Below, one piece after another: positions 33,591-43,365 of a stretch of 64,000 nt of DNA; within the stretch, counting starts at the first letter, position 1; the number at the start of each line of letters is the position of its first letter. The notes under the pieces were generated by a model. That model did not search any database. It saw only the letters and a list, made by a program, of their open reading frames with translations, and had not been told where the DNA came from. Source of the stretch: Mactra quadrangularis (lineage: Eukaryota; Mollusca; Bivalvia; Venerida; Mactridae). Location: NCBI GenBank assembly GCA_025267735.1, contig CM046298.1, positions 62,001-126,000 on the forward strand, read 5' to 3'. Both the position numbers and the translations under genes were made by a program.

Positions 33591-34823
33591 ATGGATCCTT
33601 TAACCTCTTCTAAAAAACGTAAGTCTGACGAATCACCCAACATTTCAAATGAACAATCAAGTCAATCATCTTTTCCACGCTTTCTGGTAGTAGAAGCGTT
33701 GGTAGATGAAAAATTAGCACAGTTGAACCCATTTATCATTGAAAAGTCAATTTCTGCTCTCATAGGAACTCCAAAATCGGTTAGGAAGCTCCGTGGTGGA
33801 GAACTCCTGATCGAGGTCCAAAGAAAACAACAATCAGATAATTTGCTTAAATTAAGATCTTTTTTCAACATTAAATCTTTTTGCACTGCACACAATACCC
33901 TCAATTCATCCAAAGGAGTCATTCGCTGTCCTGACCTTGCAGAAATGTCAGAAGCAGACATAGTAAAAGAGCTTAGCTCTCAATATGTTTCAAATGCCAA
34001 ACGTATTCTATCCACCAGAGACGGTAAACGTGTTCCCACTAACACATACATTTTAACATTTGGTACCCCAATTCTTCCATCCACTCTTCGAGTTGGGTAT
34101 CTTAACGTTCGCGTTGAGATGTACATACCAAACCCGATGCAGTGTTACAAATGCTTTAAATATGGACATCATGAAACTAAATGCAATAGAGAGAATATAT
34201 GCCGTAAATGTAGTACTTCTCATGCTGGTCCTCTTGAAAACTGTTCTAATGAAGTCAAATGTTCAAATTGTGGAGGTAATCATTTTGCAACCTCCCGTTC
34301 TTGCTTAGTCTGGAAGACAGAAAAAGAAGTTCTCCGTGTTAAATATACACAAAGTTTGTCTTTTCCTGATGCACGCAAGCTTGTAGAAAGTTCCAAAACT
34401 AATTCTTATTCAGCTGTAGTATCTAAACCAGTTAAGATGGTTGATTCTGCTGTGCAGGTCAATTTATGTAAATGTTCTCCTCTTGAAATAACTCCAGTGC
34501 AAAAACCGTCTCCTATTCTTTCACGTAATACGTCCAAAGCAAGTACTAGTTCACAGACAGCATCTACAAGTACCTCATCTGTACCTCAGAGGCGGGTCTC
34601 ACAGGCTTCTCCGTCTCCTGAGCGGGTGATTCAAAGGCAATCGCCCAAAAAGAAGGTCGTCCTAACCGACCGAGTTAGAAAAGCGGAGAGGGACCCTGTC
34701 CCGTCCTCCAACCGATTCGAGGCTCTTATGAGCGACATCGAGTCGATGGAGGACGAGGACATGGGTGTCCACAGCTCTCCTCCCCGGACTTCGGCGCGAA
34801 GTCCTGTCAAGTTTCCGAAGTAA
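33591..34823 (+). CDS. LINE ORF1 protein (nucleic-acid chaperone, triple CCHC)
   Basis: 410 residues. The N-terminal ~30 residues are Ser/Lys-rich (SSKKRKSDESPN, possible nuclear signal). Residues ~35-180 form a globular, RRM-like region typical of I-group ORF1. Three zinc knuckles follow: C185-x2-C188-x4-H193-x4-C198, C204-x2-C207-x3-H211-x6-C218 and C224-x2-C227-x3-H231-x6-C238. The C-terminus (~290-410) is disordered, rich in Ser, Pro and basic residues (SPKKKVVLTDRVRKAERD). ORF1 proteins coat LINE RNA and assist target-primed reverse transcription. The start at 33591 follows TCAACC and opens a MDPLTSS N-terminus shared by two other copies. The stop is 21 bases before ORF2, suggesting reinitiation. 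Confidence 0.93.
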   Translation: MDPLTSSKKRKSDESPNISNEQSSQSSFPRFLVVEALVDEKLAQLNPFIIEKSISALIGTPKSVRKLRGGELLIEVQRKQQSDNLLKLRSFFNIKSFCTAHNTLNSSKGVIRCPDLAEMSEADIVKELSSQYVSNAKRILSTRDGKRVPTNTYILTFGTPILPSTLRVGYLNVRVEMYIPNPMQCYKCFKYGHHETKCNRENICRKCSTSHAGPLENCSNEVKCSNCGGNHFATSRSCLVWKTEKEVLRVKYTQSLSFPDARKLVESSKTNSYSAVVSKPVKMVDSAVQVNLCKCSPLEITPVQKPSPILSRNTSKASTSSQTASTSTSSVPQRRVSQASPSPERVIQRQSPKKKVVLTDRVRKAERDPVPSSNRFEALMSDIESMEDEDMGVHSSPPRTSARSPVKFPK

Positions 34824-34844
34824 GTTTTTACTTTTCGTTGAACC

Positions 34845-37800
34845 ATGAGTCGAACTATACTTCAATGGAATTGTCGGGGTCTTAAATCAAATTACAACGA
34901 TTTACTTCTCTTATTATCAAAATACTCCCCGAAAGTTGTCTGTCTTCAAGAAACATTCCTATCTACAAATGATAAAACATCAATAAAGGACTATACGCTT
35001 TATAATAAAATTTGCACAGACACAATAAGAGCATCTGGTGGCTCAACAATTGCGGTTGCAAACTGTATCCCTCAACGACAAATTCAGATACGAACTAATC
35101 TGCAAGCCGTAGCCGTTGAAGTAACTTTACACAGACCTATAACAATATGCTCATTATATCTCCCTCCCAATTTATCTATAACTGTTGAAGACTTAGAAAA
35201 TTTAACTAAACAACTCCCAGAACCATTCTTTTTACTCGGCGATTTTAATGCGCATAATCCAATATGGGGAAGTGCATCTACGAATAATAAAGGCAGCATT
35301 ACAGAAAAGTTCATTGATAATGTTCAACTATGCCTTTTAAATAACAAGTCACCAACTTACTTACATCCAGCCACTGGTAGTTTTTCTTGTATAGACCTCA
35401 CATTATCACATCCATCAATATACTTGGATTTTACTTGGTCAGTGCTTGACGAACAATATGGCAGTGACCACTTTCCATTGTTGTTAACTTTAAACGACTC
35501 TGTTCCAGTAAACAACCGCTCTTATTACAAATTCTCAAAAGCGAACTGGGAACAATTCAACAAATTGTGTTCTGATGATTTAACAATCCCGAATTTTTCC
35601 AACTCTTCGGATAAAGCTAATCTCTTTGCGTCCACTCTATCAAAGATAGCTGATGAGTGTATTCCTAAAACTTCAATGAAAAATTCAAGTAAAATTAAAA
35701 AACCATGGTTCAACGATGAGTGCAAGAAATCATATCGGAAACGAAAAGCAGCACTTAAAAAGTTTCAGGTTTGCCCCACAACTGCAAATCTAGACAATTA
35801 TAGAATCCTACGAGCACAAGCTCGTAGAACATTTAAGTTTTCTAAACGTAAATCATGGCAGTCATATGTTTCTAAAATTAACGCCAACACATCAATTAAA
35901 AAAGTTTGGGAAGCAGTTCGTAAAATTAATGGTAAACACAAAAAAGTTCCTACTGCTCATCTGAAACGTAAAGATTCGAGCGTAGCAAAAACTACAAAAG
36001 ATATAGCCAACACACTGGCAGAAACTTTTGAACATAATTCTTCTTCAGCACACTACACTGAAGAATTTAAAAAGGTCAAATCTAACTTGGAAAAACAAAA
36101 TATTAATTTTCATTCTAACAACGAAGAAGAGTATAACACCCTCTTTACAATTGACGATTTAACCGATTCTATTAAGCATGCCAAAGATACAGCTGCTGGC
36201 CCTGATGAAATTTATTATCAATTTTTAAAACATCTCCCATTGATATCTCAACATTTATTGCTCGATATTTTTAATGATATATGGATATCTGGTAAAATTC
36301 CAGATTCCTGGAAGGAAGCTTTAATTATACCAATACCGAAACCGGGTAAAGACAATACTGACCCCCTTAACTACCGACCAATATCTCTAACTAGTTGTAT
36401 TTGTAAAACCTTTGAACGCATGGTTAATAAAAGACTCATCTGGTATTTAGAATCTAACGGTATAATAACTAATGTCCAATCTGGTTTTCGAAAACAGCGA
36501 AGTACTTATGATCATTTAGTACGCCTCGAAACATTCATAAGAGAGGCTTTTGTCAATAAACAACATGTAGTTTCAATTTTCTTCGATCTTGAGAAAGCGT
36601 ATGATACAATATGGAAATATGGTATTCTCAAAGATTTAAAAGATGCTGGTCTAAATGGTAGATTACCAATGTTCATTTCTAGTTTTTTGTCAGACAGAAA
36701 TTTTCAAGTTAAAGTAGGATCAACGTTATCAGAGAGCCACGAACAAGAACAAGGCGTACCGCAAGGCAGTATTTTATCAGTTACCCTCTTTGGGCTTAAA
36801 ATTAATAATATTGTTAAGGCTATAAACCCTGGTACAGATTGCTCATTATATGTTGATGATTTTTTAATCTGTTATCGATCTAAAAATATTCGAAGTATCG
36901 AACGTCAATTACAACAGAACTTGGATAAAATTCAAAAATGGGCAACAGAAAATGGTTTTAAATTTTCCAAGTCAAAAACTCAATGTGTACATTTTTGTCG
37001 ATTAAGAAAACATCATAATGATCCCGAACTTTACATTTCTGGCTCTAAAATCCCAGTAGTAAATGAAGCCAAGTTTTTAGGCGTTACATTCGATAAAAAA
37101 CTATCTTTTATACCACACTTAAAGTTGCTTAAAACAAAATGTATTAAAGCTTTGAATCTACTTAAAGTACTTTCACATACTGATTGGGGATCTGATACCC
37201 AAACTTTACTTAAATTATACAGAAGTCTTGTTCGCTCAAAACTCGATTACGGATCAATAGTGTACGGATCAGCTCGCAAATCATACTTACAAATGCTAGA
37301 TACTATACACAACCAGGGCTTACGTATTGCCCTTGGTGCTTTTAAAACTTCACCTATAGAAAGTCTGTATGTTGAAGCTAACGAACCATCACTAAAATTA
37401 CGTCGTCAAAAACTTTCATTACAATACGCAACTCGTATATCTGCTAACAAAAGAAATCCGGCGCGAAATGTTATTTTTAAACCTGATTACACCAGCAAAT
37501 TTGAAAATAAACCAAATGAAATCAAACCTTTTGGCCTACGCTTTAAAAACGACTTAGAAATGCTAAACATTAACACTTTGTCTGTGATACAAAACTTAGA
37601 TGAAAATATCCCCCCTTGGACCTACAACATTCCAGACGTCAATACTGACTTATCAACTTTTCGTAAATCTTTCACTAGTCCTGAAGCTTTTAAATCTGAA
37701 TTTGTAAACATCTTGGAAAAATACAAAGATTGTACACATTTATTTACCGACGGTTCCAAAGATGGAAACAAAGTTGGTTGCGCCGCATACGGAAACTCTT

Positions 37801-38531
37801 TCGTTGCAAGAATGCGACTGCCTGACAAAGCATCTATATTTACTGCCGAAATAAAAGCAATTGATCTGGCTTTAACATACATATCAAATAGTATAAATAA
37901 CAAGTTTATTATTTTCTCAGATTCTCTATCTGTATTACTAGCGATTAAAAATCGCAGTTCAGACAATAATCTTATTAAAAGTATCGAGTTAAAATTACAT
38001 GATATTTTAAAATCTAAAATAGTACACCTCTGCTGGATACCAAGTCATATTGGTATACATGGAAATGAAAAAGTTGACATCCTTGCTAAAGAATCTTTAA
38101 ACCTTCAACCAGTTGATCTAAAATTACCAAGCAGTGACTTCAAGTGTTCGATCAATTCGTTAATTAAGTCGAATTGGCAAACAGTATGGAACAACGCTAT
38201 TTTTAATAAGTTACATGAAATAAAGCCAACCCTTGATTCATCTCTATCAATAAAATTTTCTAATCGCCGAGATCAAATTGTTATTACGCGATGTAGAATA
38301 GGTCATACTAGATTAACACATTCATACCTTCTCAAGGGAGAGGAAGCACCTGAATGTATACCATGTAACGAGCATTTCAATATCAAACACATTCTCATTA
38401 ATTGTCAGGATCTCAAAAACATCCGTGATAAATATTTTAAAGTTGGCTCACTTAGAGAACTTTTTGATAATATACCGTCACATGTGATACTTAACTTTTT
38501 GAAAGAGATAAATGTATATGATAAAATATAG
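34845..38531 (+). CDS. LINE ORF2: endonuclease, reverse transcriptase and RNase H
   Basis: 1228 residues without interruption. AP-type endonuclease at ~1-215 with N9 (LQWNCRG), E36 (LQETF), D133 (GDFNAHN) and D208/H209 (SDHFP). Reverse transcriptase at ~480-760: NYRPISLTSCICKTFERMV, SGFRKQRSTYDH, motif A FFDLEKAYD (D581), motif B QGVPQGSIL, YVDD at 669-672, and FLGVTFDKKLSF. RNase H at ~960-1085 with D969 (FTDGSKDG), E1002, D1026 (FSDSLS) and D1078 (NEKVDILAK). A final zinc knuckle C1171-x2-C1174-x7-H1182-x4-C1187. The protein nicks target DNA, copies the LINE RNA and removes it. All catalytic positions I can identify are present, so the protein could be functional. Confidence 0.95.
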   Translation: MSRTILQWNCRGLKSNYNDLLLLLSKYSPKVVCLQETFLSTNDKTSIKDYTLYNKICTDTIRASGGSTIAVANCIPQRQIQIRTNLQAVAVEVTLHRPITICSLYLPPNLSITVEDLENLTKQLPEPFFLLGDFNAHNPIWGSASTNNKGSITEKFIDNVQLCLLNNKSPTYLHPATGSFSCIDLTLSHPSIYLDFTWSVLDEQYGSDHFPLLLTLNDSVPVNNRSYYKFSKANWEQFNKLCSDDLTIPNFSNSSDKANLFASTLSKIADECIPKTSMKNSSKIKKPWFNDECKKSYRKRKAALKKFQVCPTTANLDNYRILRAQARRTFKFSKRKSWQSYVSKINANTSIKKVWEAVRKINGKHKKVPTAHLKRKDSSVAKTTKDIANTLAETFEHNSSSAHYTEEFKKVKSNLEKQNINFHSNNEEEYNTLFTIDDLTDSIKHAKDTAAGPDEIYYQFLKHLPLISQHLLLDIFNDIWISGKIPDSWKEALIIPIPKPGKDNTDPLNYRPISLTSCICKTFERMVNKRLIWYLESNGIITNVQSGFRKQRSTYDHLVRLETFIREAFVNKQHVVSIFFDLEKAYDTIWKYGILKDLKDAGLNGRLPMFISSFLSDRNFQVKVGSTLSESHEQEQGVPQGSILSVTLFGLKINNIVKAINPGTDCSLYVDDFLICYRSKNIRSIERQLQQNLDKIQKWATENGFKFSKSKTQCVHFCRLRKHHNDPELYISGSKIPVVNEAKFLGVTFDKKLSFIPHLKLLKTKCIKALNLLKVLSHTDWGSDTQTLLKLYRSLVRSKLDYGSIVYGSARKSYLQMLDTIHNQGLRIALGAFKTSPIESLYVEANEPSLKLRRQKLSLQYATRISANKRNPARNVIFKPDYTSKFENKPNEIKPFGLRFKNDLEMLNINTLSVIQNLDENIPPWTYNIPDVNTDLSTFRKSFTSPEAFKSEFVNILEKYKDCTHLFTDGSKDGNKVGCAAYGNSFVARMRLPDKASIFTAEIKAIDLALTYISNSINNKFIIFSDSLSVLLAIKNRSSDNNLIKSIELKLHDILKSKIVHLCWIPSHIGIHGNEKVDILAKESLNLQPVDLKLPSSDFKCSINSLIKSNWQTVWNNAIFNKLHEIKPTLDSSLSIKFSNRRDQIVITRCRIGHTRLTHSYLLKGEEAPECIPCNEHFNIKHILINCQDLKNIRDKYFKVGSLRELFDNIPSHVILNFLKEINVYDKI

Positions 38532-38638
38532 GGATAAGGATCACTTTCATCAATTGAATTGATAGTGTCATTATTTGTTTCGGCGCGATATGACCTTTCT
38601 GTGTTGGTGCGCCGTAAAACCCAAACAAACAAACAAAC
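38532..38638 (+). promoter_or_regulatory. LINE 3' UTR with terminal stem-loop and (CAAA)n tail
   Basis: CGGCGC (38581-38586) pairs with GCGCCG (38609-38614) around a loop holding ATATGACCTTTCTGTGTTGG, followed by TAAAACC and (CAAA)n. The hairpin and tail are conserved in every LINE copy in the window, even where the coding part is decayed, so this is probably the signal bound by ORF2 when reverse transcription starts. Confidence 0.8.
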
Positions 38639-38651
38639 TAGTTAAGGGGGT
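38639..38651. repeat. Target-site duplication, right copy (13 bp)
   Basis: TAGTTAAGGGGGT, identical to 32928-32940. Confidence 0.93.
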
Positions 38652-40570
38652 CAGTATTGTCTTTACCCGGTTTCGGTATTGGTATTATTAAAGCTTCCTT
38701 CCAGGAATCTGGAATTTTACCAGATATCCATATATCATTAAAAATATCGAGCAATAAATGTTGAGATACCAATGGGAGGTGTTTTAAAAATTGATAATAA
38801 ATTTCATCAGGGCCAGCAGCTGTATCTTTGGCATGCTTAATAGAATCGGTTAAATCGTCAATTGTAAAGAGGGTGTTATACTCTTCTTCGTTGTTAGAAT
38901 GAAAATTAATATTTTGTTTTTCCGAGTTAGATTTGACCTTTTTAAATTCTTCAGTGTAGTGTGCTAAAGAAGAATTATGTTCAAAAGTTTCTGCCAGCGT
39001 GTTGGCTATATCTTTTGTAGTTTTTGCTACGCTCGAATCTTTACGTTTCAGATGAGCAGTAGGAACTTTTTTGTGTTTACCATTAATTTTACGAACTGCT
39101 TCCCAAACTTTTTTAATTGGAGTGTTGTAATTATAGAAACATATGACTGCCATGATTTACGTTTAGAAAACTTAAATGTTCTACGAGCTTGTGCTCGTAG
39201 GATTCTATAATTGTCTAGATTTGCAGCTGTAGGGCAAACCAGAAATTTTTTAAGTGCTGCTTTTCGTTTCCGATATGATCTTCTGCACTCATCGTTGAAC
39301 CATGGTTTTTTAATTTTACTTGAGTTTTTCATTGAAGTTTTAGGAATACACTCATCAGCTATCTTTGATAGAGTGGACGCAAAGAGATTAGCTTTATCCG
39401 AAGAATTGGAAAAATTCGGGCTTGTTAAATCATCAGAACACAATTTGATAAATTGTTCCCAGTTCGCTTTTGAGAATTTGTAATAAGAGCGGTTGTTTAC
39501 TGGAACAGAGTCGTTTAAAGTTAACAACAATGGAAAGTGGCCACTGCCATATTGTTCGTCAAGCACTGACCAAGTAAAATCCAAGTATATTGATGGATGT
39601 GATAATGTGAGGTCTATACAAGAAAAACTTCCAGTGGCTGGATGTAAGTAAGTTGGTGACTTATTTAAAAGGCATAGTTGAACATTATCAATGAACTTTT
39701 CTGTAATGCTGCCTTTATCATTCGTAGATGTACTTCCCCATATTGGATTATGCGCATTAAAATCGCCGAGTAAAAAGAATGGTTCTGGGAGTTGTTTAGT
39801 TAAATGTTCTAAGTCTTCAACAGTTATAGATAAATTGGGAGGGAGATATAATGAGCATATTGTTATAGGTCTGTGCAAAGTTACTTCAACGGCTACGGCT
39901 TGCATGTATCTGAATTTGTCGTTAAGGGATACAGTTTGCAACCGCAATTGTTGAGCCACCAGATGCTCTTATTGTGTCTGTGCAAATTTCATTATAAAGC
40001 GTATAGTCTTTTATTGATGTTTTATCATTTGTAGATAGGAAAGTTTCTTGAAGACATACAACTTTCGGGGAGTATTTCGATAATAAAAGAAGTAGATCGT
40101 TGTAATTTGATTTAAGACCACGACAATTCCATTGAAGTATAGCTTGACTCATGGTTCAACGAAAAGTAAAAACTTACTTCGGAAACTTAACAGGACTTCG
40201 GGCCGAAGTCCGGGGAGGAGAGCTGTGGACACCCATGTCCTTGTCCCCCATCGACTCGATGTCACTCATAAGAGCCTCGAATCGGTTGGAGGACGGGACA
40301 GGGTCCCTCTCCGCTTTTCTAACTCGGTCGGTTAGAACGACCTTCTTTTTGGGTGATTGCCTTTGAATCACCCGCTCAGGAGACGGAGAAGCCTGTGAGA
40401 CCCGCCTCTGAGGTACAGATGAGGTACTTGTAGATGTTGTCTGTGATGTGAACTTGTACTTGCTTTGGACGTATTACGTGAAAGAATAGGAGACGGTTTT
40501 TGCACTGGAGTGATTTCAAGAGGAGAACACTTGCATAAATTGACCTGCACAGCAGAATCAACCATCTTAA
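38652..40570 (-). pseudogene. Host LINE 1, middle piece: ORF1 C-terminus and ORF2 N-terminal half
   Basis: From 40570 on the minus strand: the C-terminal quarter of ORF1 (starting MVDSAVQVNLCKC) with a small frameshift near 40450, then the ORF2 ATG at 40152 (MSQAILQWNCRG) and the endonuclease domain with a frameshift near 39940. The SDHF active-site motif is mutated to SGHF at about 39538, and further shifts occur near 39130. It continues to the start of the RT (PIPKPGKDNTDPLN) where the intact LINE inserted. Confidence 0.93.
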
Positions 40571-40944
40571 GGATGTCGGAGCGTTTCCTGATTTACGTTA
40601 CGCGTCGTAATTTATGGCCACTTTTTTATCACGTCTATTAATAAATATCATGTTGAAAACTTAATAACTAGCAACGCAGTTTCGACTGTTGTGATTCGTC
40701 TTAATTTTTAAGGCGTTCTTTTAGTCCCTATCATTTTACGACATTAATTGCCGAATAACGGTAATAAACTCATCTGAGTTTACAAGGTGCTTTCTAAAAT
40801 TTTTAGTCTTAAACAACTGTAGTTTGCAAGCGTCTACATGTTGTTATTAATCATCGTCAAACTGAGTCAAGAAATCAACAATCATTTATTGGGATTTTGG
40901 ACTTGGAAGCCCTTTCCGTCGCCAGAATAATAAGCACAACTGAT

Positions 40945-41105
40945 TAAGAGCCAGGTGTGGTCGTTATTTATCTATGATATAGCTGGTGGGTGTGATTTTT
41001 ATCACTGACTAGTTGTATTTTAGATTTTTTCGAACTGCCTGTAATCATCATTCATCATGTTCATATTCAAGTGGACCAAAAATAATTATGGATAGACCCT
41101 CGTAC
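40945..41105 (+). repeat. Dispersed repeat, copy 2 (mate at 14885-15045, opposite strand)
   Basis: Contains AGGTGTGGTCGTTATTTAT, ATGATATAGCTGG, ATCACTGACTAGTT and CGAACTGCCTGTAA in the same order as the reverse complement of 14885-15045. Here it is part of the TTAA transposon, so the mate could be a fragment of another copy of that transposon. Confidence 0.65.
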
Positions 41106-41391
41106 TCGGCAAGTAAGAGTTAACACAGACAATGTAAGAATCATTAATTTATTTATTTCTTCAATCATTTTTCATACCATTTCAAGGATTTGTAAATATG
41201 AACTTTCCAAATATAGGCTAATTTTATAGGTGCACCATAATTTTTTCTCAAGCACTAGTCAGATTTATCACTTATATAGTAAGAGGCAAAGTTAACAACA
41301 AGCCTGTCGATATTAACTGAGTTATTTTCACTACCACAATCACTTGTTTCTCATCCAGGGTTTGATCCGTCCTCAAGACGTTTCTCCGTCT

Positions 41392-42745
41392 AGATGATCC
41401 GTCTCCAGTCACATTCGTCCTTGGATGATCCGTCCCCAAAATTTCAGAGTTTTGACGATTTGTCCCCATTTTATAAAAGTGTATACAGGAATCAATCTTA
41501 TACCAGGATCTATGTACAGATATTCATCTTTTGATTGGATTTTGCCAATTGATGTTTTATTTTCAAAACAATCCTGCATGTTTGATTTGAAGTAAGTATT
41601 AATTGTAATAATATGAACTTAGGTGCTACCTATGGCGCGGAAAACAGACTTACATGTATTACTTAAAAATAATAAAATAAGATTGTTACTTAGGCAAAAT
41701 AAAATAAAGAAAAGAAATTCGGCGCTGTGAAGGATTTATTTTGTTTGAGGGCCTATTAATTAGATAAGCTAGGGGAGATAACTGCGTAATTTATTGCATT
41801 CAGAAAAATCTGACAACATTTCATTCTTTTATGTCGGAATCATATTTCAATTCTGAAAGAAATGTATTGTACATATTTATTTATCTTATGAATAAAGATG
41901 AAGATAAAAAAGCCTCGATAAAACATTCATTTTATTTTATGAAGATAGAAATGTTTTCCTCTTTCCGTAACGTTAAGTTACGGAAACGTGCCGGTTTTAT
42001 TATGAACGTCTCTTAGCGACGTCACGAACGGTGCGTTGGTAAGTATTTCCAATGTAAAAAGTAATAAAAAATACTTTAATGAGGAAACAAACAAATAAAA
42101 CGACCAAATATATTTTGGATTGTTATCTTGGAATAAGCATCGTAAAAAAACACATTTGAAATTATTTTGTAAGCGGAAAAGGCCACGAGTAAGCTGCCAA
42201 TATTTTTATCCAATGAAAAGCCGCCAGTTGCTTCATTTATTGATCCGAATCGTTGAACGCTTGTTGTGCAATTTTCTATAGAGCGTCTTTAATCTTGATT
42301 AGCAGATGTTTGATTAAGCGTCTAATAAAATTGATGAAAATGGCGGCCCCCATATACTGGAGACGTTTTTCAAACTCATAGGACTATATATTTTTCATTA
42401 ATTTTATCGGTTTTTTTTCAATTTTAAAGAATTAACGTACGTCATACACGTTGTCTAAAAGCGCTCAAAGCCCTCGCGGGCCTTCGGCCCCACTCGGGTT
42501 TTCCGCGTATTAATTATCATTTGATAAAAATAAATGACGAAGTTTGTGGAAACATAGATCCAATTCCCAGAAGTTTGGTATTACTTTATTAAAAAGATAT
42601 GTATACAAATGTCTTATATAAGGTTGTATTAATGATACTCATTGTGCTATACAAATATGGGGACAAATCATCCTAACATTCTTTAAATGAAATTTGGGAT
42701 GGATTGTCCAAGGACAGATGTGGCTGGGAATGGATTGTCTGATGT
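41392..42745. repeat. Inverted arms (about 85-95 bp) flanking the 0.9-kb element
   Basis: The reverse complement of 41392-41475 (GGGGACAAATCGTC, GACGGATCATCCAAGGACG) matches 42652-42745 (GGGGACAAATCATCC, GGATTGTCCAAGGACAG) with about 70-80 % identity by eye. The TTAA transposon thus had an internal palindrome whose spacer now holds the 0.9-kb element. Confidence 0.55.
41609..42510 (-). mobile_element. Second copy of the ~0.9-kb element (see 24293)
   Basis: Its reverse complement follows 24293-25167 along the whole length: GAGCGCTTTTAGA(C)AACGTG near one end; GACGTCGCTAAGAGACGTTC, TAACGTTACGGAAAC and AACTGCGTAATTTATTGCAT inside; and AATATGAACTTAGGTGCTAC at the other end. It adds a GGGCCTTCGGCCC hairpin near 42480 that the first copy lacks. 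Non-coding. Confidence 0.85.
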
Positions 42746-43288
42746 CGTTTCAGGCTGGTGATTTAGGGCAATGACTGTTAAAAAGATTTTCAGTTGTGTG
42801 AAGAGTTGGATGGATAGAGTTAACTGTTGGAAAATAGTTCTTCTTTATTCTTTACTGTGTGTTGATGCAATAGAAAGAATATGTTGCAAGTTAAAATTTT
42901 TGTGCTTGAATCCCTGTGTCTTCTTTCAGGATTGAATAAATATAGTTGAGCCCAATAGGTGATTTCCTGTACCATCATTTATGTTGTAAATTACAAGGAA
43001 AAAGGACTTTTATCTGTATATTCAATTGGTATTTGCTTCATACAATTGTATAATGACAAAGAATCTAGCAGGGTTATTTAAGACTTCACAAATATGTTTT
43101 CATATAATATTATTCATGGTGAGCATGACCATGATTTCAAGCCTTATTCACTCTGAAATACATCATTACCATTTATACTAGTATTAAAGTAGTATGTGAT
43201 GATTTTAGTTGGTGTTAGGGAACTAGCCTATAGATCAGGGTTTGACAGACTCGGTGTACTGTTATGGGATTCTGAGGATCCTTGAAAC

Positions 43289-43365
43289 TTTATAAGAATC
43301 CTAGTTTATAAGAATCATTTTATATTCAATATAAAATGATTCTTATAAACTAGGATTCTTATAAA
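43289..43365. repeat. Perfect 77-bp palindrome
   Basis: Thirty-eight base pairs on each side of a single central base (43327) are exactly complementary; the arm begins TTTATAAGAATCCTAGTTTA. It is AT-rich and could extrude as a cruciform. It lies within the TTAA transposon. An assembly or replication snap-back artefact is possible. Confidence 0.9.

Larger units (their letters stand above)
32941..38638 (+). mobile_element. Intact I-group LINE (5698 bp) nested in host LINE 1
   Basis: Complete element: ~650-bp 5' UTR, ORF1 (410 aa), 21-bp gap, ORF2 (1228 aa: endonuclease, RT, RNase H, CCHC), 3' UTR with terminal hairpin and (CAAA)n tail. A 13-bp duplication flanks it. The AP-type endonuclease, RNase H and triple-CCHC ORF1 fit the I superfamily; mollusc Nimb-type elements share this layout, but the exact clade needs a tree. 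Both ORFs are uninterrupted, so it may still be active. Confidence 0.93.
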
